Origin: Vannielia sp.
Lineage (GTDB): Bacteria > Pseudomonadota > Alphaproteobacteria > Rhodobacterales > Rhodobacteraceae
Direction of reading: 5' to 3'
NCBI RefSeq assembly: GCF_029212645.1
Contig: NZ_JARGND010000016.1
Coordinates: forward strand, 1 to 64,000
Length of the DNA: 64,000 nucleotides
Shown: piece by piece, positions 38,337-50,200 of the stretch
Position numbering within the stretch: the stretch's first letter is position 1
Layout: every line of letters starts with the position of its first letter
Program-made: the position numbers and the translations under genes
The notes under the pieces: generated by a model
The model's database searches: none
What the model was told of the DNA's origin: nothing
Seen by the model: only the letters and a program-made list of their open reading frames with translations

Positions 38337-38372
38337 AAGTGTTTTGTTATCCGAAGGGGAGCGAAGCTCCGG

Positions 38373-38888
38373 TCACTGGAGGTCGATACGCAGCTCGACT
38401 CGGCGGTTTTCCGGGTCGAGCGGATCAGCCGTTCGTGGCGCGCTTTCGCCAAAACCCATGGCTGAAAGGCGCTCTTCAGAGACACCCAGACCAATGAGAT
38501 AAGACTTTACCGAAGCGGCGCGATCATCCGAGAGGTTGCCGTTGTAGTTTTCGGTGCCACGGGCATCGGTGTGACCTTCAATCATGAAGCGGGCCTTCTG
38601 GAGGCGCTCATCTTCAAACGCCTGGGCCACAACGGCCAGTGATTGCTTGGCTTCGGGCGTCAGCTCGGCGCTGTCGAGCTCGAAGTTGATCATCATGTCC
38701 ATGCCAGCGGGCTTGGGCGGGGCACATTCTTCGGCGGTGCCGATGCAGATGCCGCGATTGAGGCCCAGATCTGCGCTGTCGACGAGGAAATTCGCCACGT
38801 CGTCAGCCGAATAGGGGGTTTGCGACTGGGCAGACGCCGCCAACGCGGAGGCTGCCACAAGTGCGGTAGAGAGGAGCAGGGTGCGCAT
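38373..38888 (-). CDS. OmpA-family peptidoglycan-associated protein
   Basis: Signal peptide MRTLLLSTALVAASALAASAQ; INFELDSAELTPEAKQSL...IEGHTDARGTENYNGNLSDDRAASVKSYLIGLGV. Confidence 0.93.
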   Translation of the reverse strand: MRTLLLSTALVAASALAASAQSQTPYSADDVANFLVDSADLGLNRGICIGTAEECAPPKPAGMDMMINFELDSAELTPEAKQSLAVVAQAFEDERLQKARFMIEGHTDARGTENYNGNLSDDRAASVKSYLIGLGVSEERLSAMGFGESAPRTADPLDPENRRVELRIDLQ

Positions 38889-39001
38889 GAAAATCACCTT
38901 CGAGTCAAAATCCTTGACGTTAAGGTAGGCATGGGGCGTTGCCCTGTCAAGGAACGCTCCGTTTTTTAACGGTTTTGTCACACTGGGCGGCGCGCCCTAA
39001 G

Positions 39002-40630
39002 TCATTGATTTTGCGACTGTTCCATCACGTCATCATAGGCTTCGGAGAAATAGGCGAGGAAAACATCGAGCATGCCGTTATCATAGGGGTGGGTTTTTGC
39101 ATCCCAGCGCTCAACGTAAATTTCCCAGGCGCGCGCGTGTTTGGACGAGAAGCGCCCGGCATCGACCTTCTCTTCCACCGCTTCGGGGGCCATGTCTTCC
39201 AGCAGGCGGGCAAGGGCGGGCTGGAGCGCGGCGTGGACTGCATATTGGTGCATCTTGATGTCGTTAAAGCTTTTCTGCACGGTTTCGGCGCCGCGCATAT
39301 AGCCCTGGCGACCGGTGCCGAACATCACCTCAAGCTGGTCTTCGGCGCCGGGCATGAACTTGAGCGGGTTGTTGGCATCGGCCCCGATCATGGTGCGGGA
39401 GCCGGATTTGAGGCTTTGCTTGGTGGCGGCGCGGGCCTTGAGCAGGCCGGCCAACTCACCAACCATGATGCGCATCGCCTTGCCGATTTCATGCGCCACG
39501 GCGCCCGGATCGGGGCCTTCAAAGCACTTGGGGTTGATCCCCGCGCCATCGGCGATGGCCGCGAGCAGCCCGGAGGCATCGCCGACGGTGCCCTTGGGGG
39601 GCGGCGGCGCTGAGGGCGCGGGCGCGGGCGGGGCCGAGAAGGCCTCGGCGGCGGGTGCGGTGGGTGAAACGGGTGAGGGCTGCGGCGGCGGCGGCACCGG
39701 TGGCGCGGCAACCGCAGGCTGTGCAGGCGCTGCGGGGGGCGGCGGCGGCGCGGGTTGAGGGGCACCGAAGGGCGAGCCTTCCTGAGCGGGCGGTTCGGTG
39801 GTGGGCAGAGGCGGTGCTGGCTGCGGCTCTGGCGCGCCGAAGGGCGACTCAGAGGCGGGCGGCGTGCTGGGTGCGGGCGGTGCGGCTTGAGGCTCTGGCG
39901 CGCCGAAGGGCGACTCAGAGGCGGGCGGCGTGCTGGGCGCGGGCGGTGCGACCTGAGGCTCCGGTGCGCCGAAGGGCGAGTCCGACGCCGCAGCGGGGGG
40001 CTGCTGGGGCGCAGGCGCGGGCTGGGCGGCGGGCGCCCCAAAGGGCGAGGCCCCGCCAGCGGGCGGCGGCGGTGTGCCGGTATCCGAGCTGGAAAAACTG
40101 GGCAGATCAAGGTGTTGGTCGCCAAAGTCGGTCAGGTTATCGCCGGGGGTGCGATCAACGAAATCGCCCGAAGCGGGGGGCGCGGCGCTGCCGACCGACC
40201 AGATATCATCATTGCTTTGCGGTGCTGGCCCGGGCGCGGCGGGGGGCGGCGCGCCAAAGGCGGGGGCGCTTGCAGGCATTGCCGGGCTGACGGGCGGCGC
40301 GGCGGCGGCGGTGGCCTGATCAACATTGGCGACGACGAGATAGTGACCGATCTGGAGCTTGTCCCCGTGCTGAAGCTGGTAGGGGCTTTTCACCCGCATG
40401 GTGCCGCCGTTGACGAAAGTGCCGTTAGTTGACACGTCATAAAGCCAGTAGCCGCCGTTCTCGTAGCGCACCTCGGCGTGGCAGGATGACACGAAGCGGT
40501 TCGGGTCGGGCAGGGTCCAGTCCATGGCCGGGTCGCGGCCGAGTTCAAAGCCGCTCTGGTTGGCCGAATACTCGATCGGGCCGCCATCGGGCAGGTGGTT
40601 GAAATTGTCGATGCGCAGCGTGAGGGTCAT
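39002..40630 (-). CDS. tagH: T6SS-associated FHA-domain protein TagH/Fha
   Basis: FHA: FELGRDPAMDWTLPDPNRFVSSCHAEVRYENGGYWLYDVSTNGTFVNG; Pro-rich linker; C-terminal T6SS FHA-associated domain (KALKF/FMPGAEDQLEVMFGTGRQGYMRGAETVQKSFNDIKMHQYAVHAALQPAL). Confidence 0.92.
   Translation of the reverse strand: MTLTLRIDNFNHLPDGGPIEYSANQSGFELGRDPAMDWTLPDPNRFVSSCHAEVRYENGGYWLYDVSTNGTFVNGGTMRVKSPYQLQHGDKLQIGHYLVVANVDQATAAAAPPVSPAMPASAPAFGAPPPAAPGPAPQSNDDIWSVGSAAPPASGDFVDRTPGDNLTDFGDQHLDLPSFSSSDTGTPPPPAGGASPFGAPAAQPAPAPQQPPAAASDSPFGAPEPQVAPPAPSTPPASESPFGAPEPQAAPPAPSTPPASESPFGAPEPQPAPPLPTTEPPAQEGSPFGAPQPAPPPPPAAPAQPAVAAPPVPPPPQPSPVSPTAPAAEAFSAPPAPAPSAPPPPKGTVGDASGLLAAIADGAGINPKCFEGPDPGAVAHEIGKAMRIMVGELAGLLKARAATKQSLKSGSRTMIGADANNPLKFMPGAEDQLEVMFGTGRQGYMRGAETVQKSFNDIKMHQYAVHAALQPALARLLEDMAPEAVEEKVDAGRFSSKHARAWEIYVERWDAKTHPYDNGMLDVFLAYFSEAYDDVMEQSQNQ
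39825..39960. repeat. 66-bp tandem repeat in tagH linker
   Basis: ggctctggcgcgccgaagggcgactcagaggcgggcggcgtgctggg... repeats at 39825, 39891 and 39957 (start). Confidence 0.85.
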
Positions 40631-41116
40631 GGTCTCGGGGCCGTTCCGGTCGGGCCTGCGCGCGGGGTGCCGCAGCGGCAGGGGTGAATTCCTGTACTCC
40701 ACAGTTAGGGCGAAGGGGCGTGACGATGCAACCCTGTGGCGGGGTTTGGGCGGGTATTTCATGCAAGCCTGCGCCCCCGTGCCGTGTGGGGTGAGCGGGT
40801 TTATGCCGCGGCGAAGTCTTGTGCCTTTTCAGCCCTCTAGGCCGCGTGGGTCTGGCCATGCGTGACGCAGCGTGCCCCACGAGGGAGTAAGATGGGGCGG
40901 CGGCGGGCCATGCGCGTGAAGGCACGGCGCCACCACCCCAGGCCGCTTCGGCCCCTCTCCAGCCTGGGCACAGATGCGGCATATCTCCCTCGATCCCTGC
41001 CCGAAGCCCTTTTTCGTGCGGAGGCGTGGGCCGCCGTCTCGCGGGCCTGGTGCAGATCAAACCAGTTCTTTTGTGGCGCGCCGCCTGCGATAATCGTGCA
41101 CGCGGGGCAGGGCGGA

Positions 41117-41704
41117 TCAGCCCTCTTCGGTGAGCATGAGCGCCATGCGGACAAACCGCTGGAGGTGCTCGTCACGGTGTTCGTAATCAATCCGGGCGAG
41201 GGCCGACAAGATTCCGGCGTTTACCGCGCGCGCCGTCAGGAACGGCGGCGGTGGCACTGGCGGCAGATCGGGGCCAACCATCGACCCCGAAGACCAGCCC
41301 GCCCCGAGGGCCACCCAGACGCCGGGTGTTTTGCTGTCGGTCAGCATGGCGGCGTCGAGCGCGCGGTAGCGGCTGTCTTCCTCGGGCTTGCCAACCCATG
41401 CGGCGGCAAGCTCCAGCATCTTGCGGTCAATATCTTCGAGCGTATCGTCGATCTTCTTGAGGCATTCATGCCCCCACCACACCGAGAACCGCCGGGGCAG
41501 CACATAGGCGCAATAGGTGATGGCCTCTTCGGGCGTGGGGCTTTTGGCCAGTTGGGTGATGAACTCGATAGACGAATGCTCACCGGGCCGTGCCGTCACG
41601 TCCTCCTCGATCTCAGGGATCGCTTCATACAACTCATGCGCGACCTCAAAGCGCAAATTCTTGCGCTTGGTGTCCACATTGACAGTTTCTTTTACGTCCC
41701 CCAC
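41117..41704 (-). CDS. DUF6931-like T6SS-associated protein
   Basis: LAKSPTPEEAITYCAYVLPRRFSVWWGHECLKKIDD...; family assignment from recall. Confidence 0.6.
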   Translation of the reverse strand: MGDVKETVNVDTKRKNLRFEVAHELYEAIPEIEEDVTARPGEHSSIEFITQLAKSPTPEEAITYCAYVLPRRFSVWWGHECLKKIDDTLEDIDRKMLELAAAWVGKPEEDSRYRALDAAMLTDSKTPGVWVALGAGWSSGSMVGPDLPPVPPPPFLTARAVNAGILSALARIDYEHRDEHLQRFVRMALMLTEEG

Positions 41705-41730
41705 GAGGCCGAATCCTTCTTGTTCGGTTC

Positions 41731-43728
41731 CTAGTTGATCTTAACGACCGCACCCTTGACCGTCATCATGCCGCCCGCCTTGTGCTCGGCGATGCCGCCA
41801 CCGCTTGTTTTCATCTCGGCGCTGGCCTTGGCCTCGATTTTCATCGCCTTGAGGGTGATCGAGGTGCCATCCATCACAATCGAGGAGCCGCCCACCTTGA
41901 GGGTGAGCTTGGTCTTCGATTCGATCTCGATGTCTTCCATCGCGGTCAGCTTGTCTGACTTGGTGATCATGGTTTCGCGGGCCATGTCGACCGTCAGTTT
42001 TTCGTTGCCGCCGATCTTGGTGGTCCGGTTGCCGTTGACGGTGCGGCTTTCGGTGCCCTTGATCAGGTACTCGTTCTTGCCGTCGATCGTGTGGTTTTCG
42101 TCGTTTTTCACATGGCGGGTTTCATCGTTGCCGATGATGGTCGAACGGTCGTTGTCCACCTCGCGGCGCTCATCGTTGAGCACCTTGGTTTCCATATCAT
42201 ATTGCGCGTGCTGGCGGAACAGCTCGTCGCCCTTGGTATCGTTGAACACCAGTTCGTTATAGCCGCCGCCGCCGGTGGTGGAGTTGGACTTGATGCCATT
42301 CCAGTTCTTGTCACCCGGTTGCTCGTATGGTGGCATGTTTTCATCGTTGTAAACACAGCCGGTCACGACCGGGAGGTTCGGGTCACCATTGATAAACTCA
42401 ACCACGACCTCCATGCCGATCCGTGGAATGAAGAGCGTGCCCCATCCGGCCCCGGCCCATGGCTGCATCACCCGGATGCGCATGGAGGAGTTTTCGTCCT
42501 TTTTACCCAAACGGTCCCAGTAGAACTGGCACACGATGCGCCCGAACTCATCAACGTCGATTTCTTCGCCGCCAGCCCCGGTGACAAGCGCGGTTTGCGG
42601 GCCGGTCATGCGCTTTTCGGGGGTTTTGCGCTCGGGCGCGTAGGGCACATTGCCCGGCGCGAACTCATAATTGCCCACGTACACATGCTCGCTGCCCGCA
42701 GCGCTGCCGGAGCGGTACCCTCCGGTATAAAAACTGTGCATGGCGCGGGTGCAGATAAATTCCTGCCCGACCAGCGCATAGTTTTCGTGCTCGCCGCCCA
42801 GGATAACGCGCATTCCCGAGCGCAGGCTCAGGGTGTCGCCGGTGGCGATGTGGTGCTTGTCGCGGGCGCGATACTGTTCGGTGCGCAGGCGGGCGTAATC
42901 CTTGCCTTCGCGCGTGTCGAGATAAACGCCGGGATACTCGTAACTTTCGATCATGCCGTTCTCATGCGCGGCATCGCCGTTCTGGTGGGCTTCCATGCTC
43001 GCTGAGGGCGTTTTGAAGTTATAGTCCGTCAGCGTGACCTTGCCGGTGGTGAGGCGGCGGTGGGGGGTCCATTCCCAGAAGTGTTCTTCGAACTGCACAT
43101 GCTGGCCCTCGGCGCCGACATAGCGCCGCGTACCCACCGAGGAAAAGCCATCGGCGGTGTCGGAGATCACGAGCCGGTGCACCCCCATGTCGTGCTCGAA
43201 GTGATAGTTGATCCCGTAGCGCTCCATCAGCCGTGTGAGGAAGGTAAAGTCGCTCTCGGCAAACTGGACGATGTATTCCTGCCGCGGGTAATTGCCTGAC
43301 AGCCTGTTGACCAGACCACCGGCGCTGTCGCTGTTGAAGTCCTGAAAAACCTCCTGGATGATCTGTTCGATCGATTTTTCCTGGAAGATCTTGTTGTTGA
43401 ACTTCTTCGACATCAGCCAGAACCATGGCCGCAGCGTGAAACGATAGGCATTGCCGGTATCGCCGTCGCCGGACCAGGAGCATTCGGTCACGATGCCGTC
43501 GAAGAACTCGGGTTCGCCCTTGAGGGTTTCCAGCTCCACGGTCATGTGGCTGCCGAGCAGATTGTCGAGATCAAGGTTGGGTTCCATGGCGGCGGCTTCG
43601 ACGTGGTATTCGAAGCACTCGTTTACGCCATCCATTCCGTCGAAGCGGAGCAGGCCGAGGGTGTTGAAAGCAAACGGAGAGTGGAGTTTGCCCATGCGCC
43701 CTGACTGTTCGATGATGTCCTGAGGCAT
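41731..43728 (-). CDS. vgrG: T6SS spike protein VgrG (TssI)
   Basis: gp27/gp5-like: EYIVQFAESDFTFLTRLMERYGINYHFEHD, RIRVMQPWAGAGWGTLFIPRIGMEVVVEFINGDPNLPVVTGCVYN. Confidence 0.97.
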   Translation of the reverse strand: MPQDIIEQSGRMGKLHSPFAFNTLGLLRFDGMDGVNECFEYHVEAAAMEPNLDLDNLLGSHMTVELETLKGEPEFFDGIVTECSWSGDGDTGNAYRFTLRPWFWLMSKKFNNKIFQEKSIEQIIQEVFQDFNSDSAGGLVNRLSGNYPRQEYIVQFAESDFTFLTRLMERYGINYHFEHDMGVHRLVISDTADGFSSVGTRRYVGAEGQHVQFEEHFWEWTPHRRLTTGKVTLTDYNFKTPSASMEAHQNGDAAHENGMIESYEYPGVYLDTREGKDYARLRTEQYRARDKHHIATGDTLSLRSGMRVILGGEHENYALVGQEFICTRAMHSFYTGGYRSGSAAGSEHVYVGNYEFAPGNVPYAPERKTPEKRMTGPQTALVTGAGGEEIDVDEFGRIVCQFYWDRLGKKDENSSMRIRVMQPWAGAGWGTLFIPRIGMEVVVEFINGDPNLPVVTGCVYNDENMPPYEQPGDKNWNGIKSNSTTGGGGYNELVFNDTKGDELFRQHAQYDMETKVLNDERREVDNDRSTIIGNDETRHVKNDENHTIDGKNEYLIKGTESRTVNGNRTTKIGGNEKLTVDMARETMITKSDKLTAMEDIEIESKTKLTLKVGGSSIVMDGTSITLKAMKIEAKASAEMKTSGGGIAEHKAGGMMTVKGAVVKIN

Positions 43729-44016
43729 ATCTAGAACGTCTCACTTTTGTAATTATGCGCGCCGCCCGACGGCAAAATAATATGTCGGGGGCAATCGGGG
43801 TATCTGAAAAATAACGTAGGCATAATGTAGGCATCGGGTGAAGCGCGCGCAAGGGTCAGGTTGAAATCCTTTTCGCAGGGGCGCCTCCAGGATCCGGTGC
43901 GAGCAGGCTTGGTGAGCGAAGCATTGCAGGGGTTTGGCCATGTGGCGCAGGCGCCGGGGAGGGTGGAGAAACGGGCGGTGCAAACGCTTCTGAAGGGCGG
44001 CTTTGCGGCGGCGCGG

Positions 44017-44038
44017 TTTGTTGCGGGGGGGCAACAAA
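44017..44038. promoter_or_regulatory. Perfect palindrome TTTGTTGC-G6-GCAACAAA in the vgrG/autotransporter intergenic region
   Basis: 8-bp arms around a G tract of 7. Confidence 0.5.
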
Positions 44039-44201
44039 ATACGGCTTTTGCGCTGGCAAATCGTAACAACAGCAGTGCTGTGGGTAATTCACCGTTGTCG
44101 AATTTCGTAAGGGCAAGTAGGGTCACGCCAAATGCGCGGAGTCTTGCCGACGGGTGAGGTGTATTTAGCGCAGGCATTTTGAAGGCGAGAGGACTTATTC
44201 C

Positions 44202-47200
44202 ATGCGCGCAGATTTCATTGCGAAAAACGCTATCTCCGAAACCGCAATTACGGCGGGGCAGGGGCACAACGGCCACAGGGGCGAGGCGATGCTTCGCAGG
44301 CGGTGCCGGGCGCGCATTCTCTCAACAACAGCCATAGCAGCGGTTCTGGCGCTTGGCCTTGCCGCGCAAGACGCTTCGGCGCAGGCGACGCTGTATTGGG
44401 ACGGATCTGTTGACGTTATCGGCTCATCCGACGCGGACGGCGGCGGCGGTATTTGGAACAACGATCCGGGCAACGAGAACTGGGACACCACCGCGACTTC
44501 CGTACCCGGCCCGCCCAATGCCACGGCATTCACAGACGGCGACAACGCGGTTTTTGGTGCGACCGGCGGCACGGTGACAGTGGATGGCGGCGGCGTGACC
44601 GTTGGTAATGTTCAGGTTGATGTCGACGGCTACACCATCACCGGCGATGCGCTCACCATGGCCGCAGATCAGAGCATCACCGTGACCAACGCGGGCGAGA
44701 CGCTGGTGGTGGATTCGAACGTGGATGCCACCGGCTTTACACTTACCTATGCGGGCGCGGGCAACGTGACGCAGAATGGCGATACAACGGCCACCAGCGT
44801 GGCGCTAACCGACACCGTGAGCGTGACCAACGGCGGCGCCATGGCGGCGGCTGTTGATGTGGCCGCAGGCACCAGCCTGACCAACGACGGCGGGATCACG
44901 GGCGACGTTGATGTCAGCGGCACCTTCACCAATTCCTCGACCGGGTTGGTTGATGGAGCTGTTGGTGTTCAATCGGGCGGCACCGCCAATATCGAGGGCA
45001 CGACAACGAACACCGCCGGGATCACCGGCAATGTCACCAATGCCGGCACGGTGGATTTCACCGGGGCGACCGATATTGGCGGCAATCTTGAGCAAAACGG
45101 CGGCACCGCGATTGCTGTGGACAACGATGTAACGCTCGGCGGATCGCTTGTTGTGGACTCGGGGGTCGTCAACGTGGCGACTGGGGCGACGCTGACCTCG
45201 ACCACCCAGGCGACAACCCAATCGGCGGGCACGATCGACGTGGCTTCGGGGGCGACGCTCGATGTGACCGGCACCAATGTTTATGTGTTCGAGGGTACGC
45301 TCGGCAATGCGGGCACAATCACCGGCGACACGGTGATTGGCGGTGGCGGCGGAGCGACTTTCACCTCGTCCGGGCTTCTGGATGGCACAGTGAGCCTTGG
45401 GTCCGGTTCCACCGCAAACCTTGAGGGGGTGTCTGGGGATACCGCCGGGATCACCGGCGATCTCAACCTCACGGGCGGCGCCGTGACCATGACCGGCGCG
45501 CTCGACGTGGGCGGCGCAACCAACGTTCAAACCAGCAACCTGAACGTGACCGAGGACTTTTCGACCGCGACCATGGTCATCGGCGACACGGTTAACACAC
45601 CCTCAGTTACCGTTTCCGGCAGCACAACCCTGACGGCGACTGACGCGGGCGCAGGCGCGATCACCATCAACAGCGGCACGCTGGACAACAGCGCCGGTGG
45701 CACCGTGGCGGGGAACATCACGCTGAATGGCACAGGCAACGCCAGTGTTCTGACGTCGAACGGGTTCATTGACGGCGACGTGACGGGCGACGGAACCCTG
45801 ACTCTCAGCGGCACCGGCGCGACCGGCGGCGTGAGCGGCGATCTCACCGTAACCGGCGGCACCTTTGCCATGGGCGGCGATCTGGAAGTGGGCGGCAACG
45901 TTGACACGACCGCGATCACGCTTGATCTGGTGGGCGGGCTTACGTCCACCACGGGTGACGTTACGGTTGGCGATCTGTCGATGACCGATGTGAACCTTGG
46001 TGTGGCCGACGCCGCCTCGATCACCGCAAGCGCCGGCTCGGTTTCGCTGGGCGGCGTGATCACCACGGCGGCGTTAGACACGCTGACCATCACCGCGGCG
46101 GACATCACCCTTGCCACCGGTTTTGACAACACCACCTCGAACCTTGGTACGCTGACCTTTGTGACCGGCTCGATCACCACCGAGATCGACTACACCATCA
46201 ACGCTGATTTCGATTACGACCTTACGGCGGATGGCGCGACTGTCGACATTTTGGGTGGTGTGAATGCCAATGGCAACGATATCAGCGTGGTGAATGGCGG
46301 CACACTTCAGGCGGCTGGCACCTTGACCAATGTGGGCACGCTTTCGGCGGCGGATACCTCTGTTCTGGACGTGGATACGACCAACTTGACGGCAGATGCG
46401 ATGACGCTGTCGGGCGATGCCACCGGCACTTTCGGCAATGGCATACTCAGCAACAGCGTGACCGTGGCCAATGCGCTGACAGTGAGCGACAACGCTGATC
46501 TTAACGTGACCGTCGGCACCGGCTTTTCAGCTGGTTCGATGGATCTGAGCGGCACCGGCACCGTTACAGTGGGCGGGATTCTGCAAGGCACCGGCAACAC
46601 CATCGACAACGACATGACAATCAATATCGGTATCGCCGCGATCGTGGCTGATGCGGGGGATATCAATAACGACACTGTCGATGACGCGAATTCGGGCATC
46701 ATCAATTTCAACGGCAATAACGGCATCCTTACTGCTGGCACTTCGGGCACCGGCAACCTGACGAATGACAATCAGGGCGAGATCAACGTGACCGCAGCTG
46801 GCACGAATGCCAGCATTCTCTCTGGCGAGGCGATCACCAACACCGGCGATGCGGTCATCAATATTGACGCGAGCGGCACCGATATCTCCGCAGGCACGGA
46901 TTTCACCAACTCCGGCAACGCCATCGTCAACGTCAACATTGGGGCGACAGACCTGACGGCGGGCGCTGGCGCGATCACCAACACCGGCAATGCCGCGATC
47001 AACGTGGCCGTCGGCGCAACGCTGAACCTCGACAGTTCCACCGACAATATCATCATCTCCGGCGGCACCATCGACAACGACGGCACGCTGAATGCAGCGG
47101 GCGAGACGATCACCATTTCGGGCACCGGCACGCTGGACAACTCCTCGATCTTGTTGGGCGGCGTGACGGCGACGACGATCGCCAACGATAGCGGCACCCT

Positions 47201-50200
47201 GACCAACACCGGAATCCTCACCGCGAATGTGACGAACTCCGGCACCGCCAACCTTGAAGGCACGATCACCGGCAGCCTGACAAACTCTGGCAGCGGGGCG
47301 ATCACTCTCACCGGCAACCTGGGTGCGGCCAGCTATACCCACGGCGGCACTTCCACGACCGACTTTGGCACGAACGCGGCCACGCTGACCACCATTGGCG
47401 ACGTGGTGGCCAACGCTGATCTGACCGTTGAAGCGGGCGGCGGGATCAATGCGGGGGGCATTTTCAACGTCAACGCGGGAACCACCACCAACCAGGGCAC
47501 CGTGAACGTGCTGATCGGTGATCTGAACGTGGCCGATGGCGCGACCTTCGATGCTGATGGCGGTGCCACCACCGTGGCAGGGCTGGACGTGGAGGACACC
47601 GGGATTGTCACCAACTCCGGCGTTTTCCAGGCGACCGGCAATGTTGAGAACGACGGTGCGATCACCTCGACGGCAGGCAGCTTTACCGTGACAGGCAATG
47701 TGACCGGCGCGGGCGTAAACGGCGGGCAGACCGGAGAGATCACCAACGCCGGCTCCAGCTTGATGACCGTCACCGGCACGCTGGATAACAACGAGGGCGC
47801 GGTTGAGAACGCCAGCAGCGCCGACATGAACCTGAGCGGTGGCTTTGACGACCAGGAAGCCAGCGGCACGCTCACCCTCACGGGCACCGGCAACATCAAC
47901 ATCACCACCGCGACCGGCAACGCGGGCGACATCGAGATCGACGCTGCTGCTGCGGGCGATATTATCATCACGGGCGCCATCACCAATAACTCCGGCACCA
48001 TCGTCAACAACGGCGGTCTAGGCGCTGACATCACGGCGGGCGACGCGACAGGCAACTCGGGCACCATCGAGAACGCCGGGGCAGGGGATTTGACCATTGC
48101 CCTGGCAAATGCCAACTCCGGCTCGCTCACCAACTCGGGCACCGGCACCTTTAATGCCACCTTGGCCACCGACAATACTGGAACCATTGAGAACACCGGC
48201 GCGGGCGACATGATTTTCACCGGTGCGATTGATCAGGGTGACGGCGGGATCATCGACCAGTCTGGCGCGGGCACGCTGACGACGACGGGCATCACCAACA
48301 ATGGTGACTTCTCGGCTGTGACGGTTTCGGATGGCACGTTGTCGACCGGCACCTTCCTCAACGTCGACGCCACGGCGACCGTTAACGTAACCGGCGGCAT
48401 CCTCGATGTCACCGGCGGCACGTTTGACAACATCGGAGGCACTGTCACCATCGACGCGGGCGGCGAAGTGCAGGCCGCAACGGCGTTCAACAACGACGAC
48501 CAGCTTGTGATGACTGGCGGCCAGCTTGATACCACCGTTCTTACCAATATTGGCAATGTGGACGCGGCGGGCGACATCACAGGCATCGTCAACAGCACAG
48601 CCGGCACCTTTGATGTGACCGGAAACCTCACCGTAGGCGGCGCTTTCACCGCCTCGGGTCTCACCGATCTGGACGTGGCGGGCGGGGCGGCCCTCACCGT
48701 GACCGGAAACTTCACCTTCACCTCCCTCACGAATGGCACCGCAGGGACCGGCAGCGCGATCAGCGGTGACAGCGTGATCTTCGGCGGCGCAACCTTCACC
48801 ACCGATGGCGACATCACCGAAACCGGCGGTGACGGGATCGTGGCGGTTGCCAGCGGCGGGCTTGTGACCACTGCGAATGCTGTGATCAACAACAGCGTCA
48901 CCGTTGCAATCGGGGCTACCCTCACCAACGGCGGCCAAGTGGATGGCAGCGTGATCCTGACCGGCCTGACCAGCGTGCTGACCTCGACCAACGATATCAC
49001 CGGCGATGTGACCAATGACGGCACCGCGACCCTTTCGGGCACGGTGGGCGGCACTGTCACCAACCAGGGCACCGGCAACGTGCAGCTTGGTGGCGCGCTC
49101 GACGTGGCCGGAGATTTCATCAACACCGGTGCCGCGACGATCGGCACGGTTCCCGGCACCTCGGCGCTGGACGGCAACACGCTAACGCTTTCGGGCGCGG
49201 GCGCGACCTTCCAACAGGCCTCCAGCGTGGATCTGGTGCTGGCGGCGGGCGACACGATCACCGGCGCAGCGGCTGATTTTGACAACGACAGTGTGACCAC
49301 GAACGGCGGAACCATCTCGGTGGCGACGCTCACCAATGACGGCACCTTTACCAACACCGGCACCACCACGCTGAGCGGCGCGGCGACCAACAACACCGGC
49401 GCAACGCTGGAAACCAGCGGCACCTTCACCAGCGTTGGGCTGACCAACGATGCGGTGGTGAACATCACCGGCGGCACGGCATCGCTGGGGGATGTGACCA
49501 ACACCGCACCGGGCGTGATTACCGTGAGCAACGCGGCCACCGTGACCGGCGGCAACATGAACGACAACAACGGCGAGTTTTATCACGATGGATCGGGCGA
49601 TGTGACCTTCTCGGGCACCCTGAACGACAACACCGGTATCATTGTCGTGACCAGCACCGGCAACCTGATGGCCGGGAATGTTGACAACAACGCAGCCATA
49701 ATCGGCCTGATTACGGGTTCCACAGGCAACATTACCTTGGGTGATGTAACCAACCAGGCTGGATCTGGCCTGGTTGGCGGGTCCGGGTCCGGCACCTTCA
49801 GCGCGAATTCGATCACTGGTAACGCAGGGACAATCATCGCAGACACTGACACGTCGATTGATGTGACGGGCGATATCGAAAACACCGGTGGTTCACTTGA
49901 GGTGAGCACCTCGGGCACCGTGAGCGCAGCCAATGTTATCAACAATGGCGCCGGCTCCGATGTGACCGTTACCACCGGGCTGGTAGATGTGGCTGGCGCG
50001 GTCACCAACACCATTGGCAGCATTGATGTGAACGGCGGCGAGCTTCAGGCGACCACGCTGAACAATGCGTCCGGGCAGGTTGTGACCATCGCGGGCGGCC
50101 TTGTGGACGCCGATGTAACCAACGAAGGCAGCGTCGTGGCTGCGGGCACGGCCCCGACAGAAGGGATTGAGGGGGACCTCACCAACCAGAACGGCGGCAC

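Noticed and set aside
43861-44157. 98-aa plus-strand ORF in the vgrG/autotransporter gap
   Set aside because: No SD, no recognisable motif; overlaps the palindrome and likely regulatory region.
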